Shown piece after piece: positions 23,032-25,849 of a DNA stretch of 25,849 nucleotides. The first letter of the stretch is position 1, and the number at the start of each line of letters is the position of its first letter. Under the pieces are notes generated by a model that saw only the letters and a program-made list of their open reading frames with translations, searched no databases and was not told where the DNA came from. The translations under genes and the position numbers were made by a program. The stretch lies in NCBI GenBank assembly GCA_016794075.1, contig JAEUKU010000077.1, positions 1 to 25,849 of the forward strand. Reading direction: 5' to 3'. This DNA comes from Rhodospirillaceae bacterium. GTDB taxonomy: Bacteria > Pseudomonadota > Alphaproteobacteria > Dongiales > Dongiaceae.

Positions 23032-24126
23032 ATGATGGACGGCGCTGGCAATAGCGAATCACACCGGGCTTCGAGCGGCGGCTTGGCCGAAGTCGGCGCC
23101 ATGCTGCGCGACCGGCGGGTCGAGCTTGGCCACGACATCGAAACCGTCGCCAGCCAGACTCACATCAAGATCAGCTATCTGAAGGCAATCGAGGACGGCC
23201 GCCGACGCGATCTGCCGGGTGCTGCCTATACCATCGGCTTCGTCCGCACCTATGCCGATTTCCTAGGCTTCGACGGCAATCGCCTGGTGACGGATTTCCA
23301 CGCCCAGCTGGCGGGCGTCCGCAGCCGCCCGGCGGGCCAGGGCGCGCAGCCGGCGGCGGAATTGCCGAAGCTGACGATCTCTCCGGTGATGATCGCCGGT
23401 GCGGTGCTGGTCCTGGCTCTGGTCGGCTTCTTTCTCTGGGGCTACCTGTCGGACAGTAGCAACAACGGCGACAGCGCCGAGGAAACCCAGGAACAGGCGG
23501 AAGGCGAGGCGGTCGTCGCCGAGGGGCCGGCGGCCGATACGCCAGGGGCCGATACGCCAGGGGCCGATGCGCAAGGTAGCGCGGCGGCGCCCGAAGCCAC
23601 TGGCGCGGCGCCTGCCGATGCCACGGCCGCTGCCGAGCCCGGCGCGGCCGAAGGGGCCGCCCCGGCGGGCACAAGTGCCGCGGCGCAGCCAGCCGAGCCT
23701 GGTGCCGCGGCGGCCGATGGCGCCGCCCCGCCGGTGGACGACCAGTTGCCGCCCGAGGCAGAAGCCGAGACGGCCGCCGAACCAAGCCCCGAACCGGTCC
23801 AGGAGGCCGCCGCGGTCGAAGGCGGCGGCAGCGGCAAGGTGGTGCTGCGGGCGAAGCTCGAGAGCTGGGTCCAGATTACCAACGAAAAGGGTGAATCGGT
23901 CTTTTCGCGGGTCCTGCGCGCCGGTGAGACCTATACCGTTCCGGCCGAAAAGGGCCTGCTGATGACGACGGGCAATGCCGGCGGCATCGAGATCCTGCTG
24001 GACGGCAAGAAGCTGAAAAGCCTCGGGTCGGTCGGCTTGGTGCGGCGGGACTTCCCGCTCGACGCCCAAAAGCTGAAGGACGGCAGCGCCTTCAAGCCCA
24101 GCGTCGCCGGTCAAACCAACCAATAG
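23032..24126 (+). CDS. rodZ: RodZ-like helix-turn-helix membrane protein (DUF4115)
   Basis: A 364-aa bitopic protein. The N-terminal Xre/HTH_25-type domain is at about 18-92 (GAMLRDRRVELGHDIETVASQTHIKISYLKAIEDGRRRDLPGAAYTIGFVRTYADFLG). One membrane helix follows (about 118-138), then a long Ala/Pro/Glu/Gly-rich periplasmic linker (about 140-270). The C-terminal DUF4115 domain is at about 275-345 (VVLRAKLESWVQITNEKGESVFSRVLRAGETYTVP). RodZ links MreB filaments to the membrane during cell elongation. The ATG is 23032, with another at 23035. The linker contains a 15-bp unit repeated three times (23531-23575; ADTPG, ADTPG, ADAQG). It lies upstream of ispG and hisS, the standard alphaproteobacterial order. 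Confidence 0.88.
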   Translation: MMDGAGNSESHRASSGGLAEVGAMLRDRRVELGHDIETVASQTHIKISYLKAIEDGRRRDLPGAAYTIGFVRTYADFLGFDGNRLVTDFHAQLAGVRSRPAGQGAQPAAELPKLTISPVMIAGAVLVLALVGFFLWGYLSDSSNNGDSAEETQEQAEGEAVVAEGPAADTPGADTPGADAQGSAAAPEATGAAPADATAAAEPGAAEGAAPAGTSAAAQPAEPGAAAADGAAPPVDDQLPPEAEAETAAEPSPEPVQEAAAVEGGGSGKVVLRAKLESWVQITNEKGESVFSRVLRAGETYTVPAEKGLLMTTGNAGGIEILLDGKKLKSLGSVGLVRRDFPLDAQKLKDGSAFKPSVAGQTNQ

Positions 24127-24297
24127 ACCGCCATAGGCCTACCCGAAGCGCGGGATTGGTCTTGCGATTCAAAGGCTTGACCGAATCCACCCAGGCTTGA
24201 TCTTTTGCCCCCGGCAGCGCATGTTCAAGCCCGCATGCGTGGCGTCGCCGCCGCGCCTCTTTTCATGCCGGAAGTGTCGAACAGGAAAGACCGAGAG

Positions 24298-25422
24298 ATG
24301 AGCGTTCGCCCGTATCGCGACATCAGCCGCCGGAAGTCCCGGCAGATCCGGGTGGGCTCCGTCCTGGTCGGCGGCGACGCACCGATCAGCGTGCAGACCA
24401 TGACCAACACGTTGACCGCCGATGCCAAGGCGACCATCGAGCAGATCCGCCTCGTCGAAGAGGCCGGCGCCGACATCGTGCGCGTCTCCTGCCCGGACGA
24501 GGAATCTACCGCCGCGCTGCCGCAGATCGTGCGCGCGGCGAAGATCCCGATCGTCGCCGACATCCATTTCCACTACAAGCGCGGCATCGAAGCGGCCAAG
24601 GCGGGCGCCGCATGCCTGCGTATCAATCCCGGCAATATCGGCAGCGCGGCGCGGGTGAAGGAAGTCGTCCAGGCGGCGAAGGATCACGGCTGCTCCATGC
24701 GCATCGGCGTCAATGCCGGCAGCCTCGAGCGCGAGCTGCTCGAGCGCTACGGCGAGCCCTGCCCGGAGGCGATGGTCGAATCCGCCCTCAACCACGCGAA
24801 GATCCTCGAGGATCACGACTTCTTCGATTTCAAGATCAGCGTGAAGGCGTCCGACGTGTTCCTGGCGGTCGCCGCCTATCAGGGCATCGCCGAGGCTTGC
24901 GACTATCCGCTGCACATCGGTATCACCGAGGCGGGCGGCCTGCGCGCCGGCACGGTGAAGTCCTCGATCGGCCTCGGCATGCTGCTGTGGTCGGGGATCG
25001 GCGACACGCTGCGCGTCTCGCTGTCGGCCGAGCCGGCGGAAGAGGTGAAGGTCGGCTTCGAGATGCTGAAGTCGCTGAATCTGCGCCACCGCGGCGTCAA
25101 CCTGATCTCCTGCCCGTCCTGCGCGCGGCAGAATTTCGACGTGATCCGCACGGTGGAGGCGCTGGAGAAGCGCATCGCCCATATCACCACGCCGATGACG
25201 GTCTCCATCATCGGCTGCGTGGTCAACGGCCCGGGCGAGGCGCGCGAGACCGATATCGGCTTCACCGGCGGCGGCAACAACACGCATATGGTCTACATTG
25301 CCGGCCAGCAGCACCATCGGCTCAAGGACCAGGACATCGTCGAGCATATGGCGGAGCTGATCGAGCAGAAGGCCGCCGAGATCGAGGCCGAGAAGGCCAA
25401 GCAGGCGGCGAGCGCGGCGTAG
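24298..25422 (+). CDS. ispG: 4-hydroxy-3-methylbut-2-en-1-yl diphosphate synthase IspG (GcpE)
   Basis: A 374-aa enzyme of the MEP isoprenoid pathway, converting methylerythritol cyclodiphosphate to HMBPP with a [4Fe-4S] cluster. The N-terminal TIM barrel includes RVGSVLVGGDAPISVQTMTNT, VRVSCPDEES, IVADIHFHY and CLRINPGNIGS. The C-terminal cluster domain carries CPSC (about residues 272-275) and the third Cys in IIGCVVNGPGEA, with the conserved Glu, and ends in DIGFTGGGNNTHMVY. The ATG at 24298 is chosen since the protein then begins MSVRPYRDISRRKSRQI; the open frame upstream is not family-like. It is 171 bp after rodZ and 49 bp before hisS. Confidence 0.98.
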   Translation: MSVRPYRDISRRKSRQIRVGSVLVGGDAPISVQTMTNTLTADAKATIEQIRLVEEAGADIVRVSCPDEESTAALPQIVRAAKIPIVADIHFHYKRGIEAAKAGAACLRINPGNIGSAARVKEVVQAAKDHGCSMRIGVNAGSLERELLERYGEPCPEAMVESALNHAKILEDHDFFDFKISVKASDVFLAVAAYQGIAEACDYPLHIGITEAGGLRAGTVKSSIGLGMLLWSGIGDTLRVSLSAEPAEEVKVGFEMLKSLNLRHRGVNLISCPSCARQNFDVIRTVEALEKRIAHITTPMTVSIIGCVVNGPGEARETDIGFTGGGNNTHMVYIAGQQHHRLKDQDIVEHMAELIEQKAAEIEAEKAKQAASAA

Positions 25423-25471
25423 CGGTCCGATCGCGGCGCCGAGGGGTCAACACTTTCCGGGGAAGTCTTCC

Positions 25472-25849
25472 TTGTCTCAGTTACAGCCGGTTCGCGGCAC
25501 GCATGACCTGTTGCCCGACGAGATGCGCCGCTACCGCTTCGTGGTGGAGCAGGCGCGCGCGGCCGCCGAGTGCTTCGGCTACCACGAGATGGCCACGCCG
25601 GTCTTCGAGTTCTCCGAGGTGTTCAAGCGCACGCTCGGCGACACCTCCGATATCGTCACGAAGGAGATGTACACCTTCACCGACCGCGGCGGCGAGACGG
25701 TGACCCTACGGCCCGAAGGCACCGCCGGCGTGGCGCGCGCCTTCATCTCCGGCGGGCTGGCGCAGCATCTGCCGCTCAAGTATTTCTACAGCGGCCCGAT
25801 GTTCCGCTACGAACGGCCGCAGAAGGGCCGCCTGCGGCAATTCCACCAG
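25472..25849 (+). CDS. hisS: Histidine-tRNA ligase, partial (N-terminal 126 residues)
   Basis: The N-terminus of a class II aminoacyl-tRNA synthetase; the rest is outside the window. It begins at TTG 25472 with GGGGAAG upstream and reads MSQLQPVRGTHDLLPDE, the HisRS motif-1 approach. TPVFEFSEVFKRTLGDTSDIVTKEMYTF and TLRPEGTAGVARAF, both HisRS-typical, follow. Motif 2, FRYERPQKGRLRQFHQ, ends at the window edge. It charges tRNA-His with histidine in the cytoplasm. The rare TTG start is supported because no ATG or GTG lies before the conserved RGTHD. Confidence 0.96.
   Translation, partial: MSQLQPVRGTHDLLPDEMRRYRFVVEQARAAAECFGYHEMATPVFEFSEVFKRTLGDTSDIVTKEMYTFTDRGGETVTLRPEGTAGVARAFISGGLAQHLPLKYFYSGPMFRYERPQKGRLRQFHQ

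Noticed and set aside
24173..24200. Direct repeat AGGCTTGA twice, 20 bp apart, between rodZ and ispG
   Set aside because: Too short to separate from chance and no accompanying promoter elements of good quality.

Overview
The window is GC-rich, tightly packed bacterial chromosome. It is most likely from an alphaproteobacterium of the Rhodospirillales type. This rests on gene content and order: an NDUFAF5-like methyltransferase divergent from comF, then grxC and a nitrilase; DUF1178; ubiG divergent from lysC; ptsP; and rodZ-ispG-hisS. No rRNA, tRNA, CRISPR array or insertion sequence was seen.

Layout. (1) 1-2139, minus strand: a dipeptide/oligopeptide-type ABC transporter operon (two permeases, then an ATPase cut by the window edge). 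(2) 2325-7312: a signalling block. A FecR-domain protein and a CHASE2-type class III nucleotide cyclase lie on the minus strand, a Crp-family regulator diverges from them, and a TTC38-like TPR protein follows. Two exact TGTGA-N6-TCACA sites flank the regulator gene, one in the divergent promoter region and one just before the TPR gene. The block therefore reads as a self-contained cyclic-nucleotide circuit. (3) 7366-11003: NDUFAF5-like methyltransferase, comF, grxC, a Nit1-type amidase and a 1-Cys peroxiredoxin, closed by a strong bidirectional terminator. (4) 11054-15135: a stress/accessory segment. It holds a 49-residue membrane mini-protein gene with a near-perfect Shine-Dalgarno, a decayed Fe/Mn superoxide dismutase remnant, a second unidentified gene fragment, a TDT/TehA-SLAC1 family transporter, a CaCA-type Na+/Ca2+ antiporter and a tandem universal stress protein. 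(5) 15160-20606: housekeeping genes, comprising a small methyltransferase, DUF1178, an FAD oxidoreductase with ubiG, lysC with a probable internal beta-subunit start, and a nitronate monooxygenase/FabK-type flavoprotein. (6) 20613-25849: ptsP (enzyme I of the nitrogen PTS), rodZ, ispG and the start of hisS.

Most notable points: the compact cyclase/Crp/operator circuit, whose cyclase has Gln at the usual base-recognising Lys; a promoter followed by a 90-nt multi-stem leader before rodZ-ispG-hisS; the superoxide dismutase remnant beside the unannotated mini-protein; and the internal start in lysC. All calls come from reading the sequence; no database search was run.
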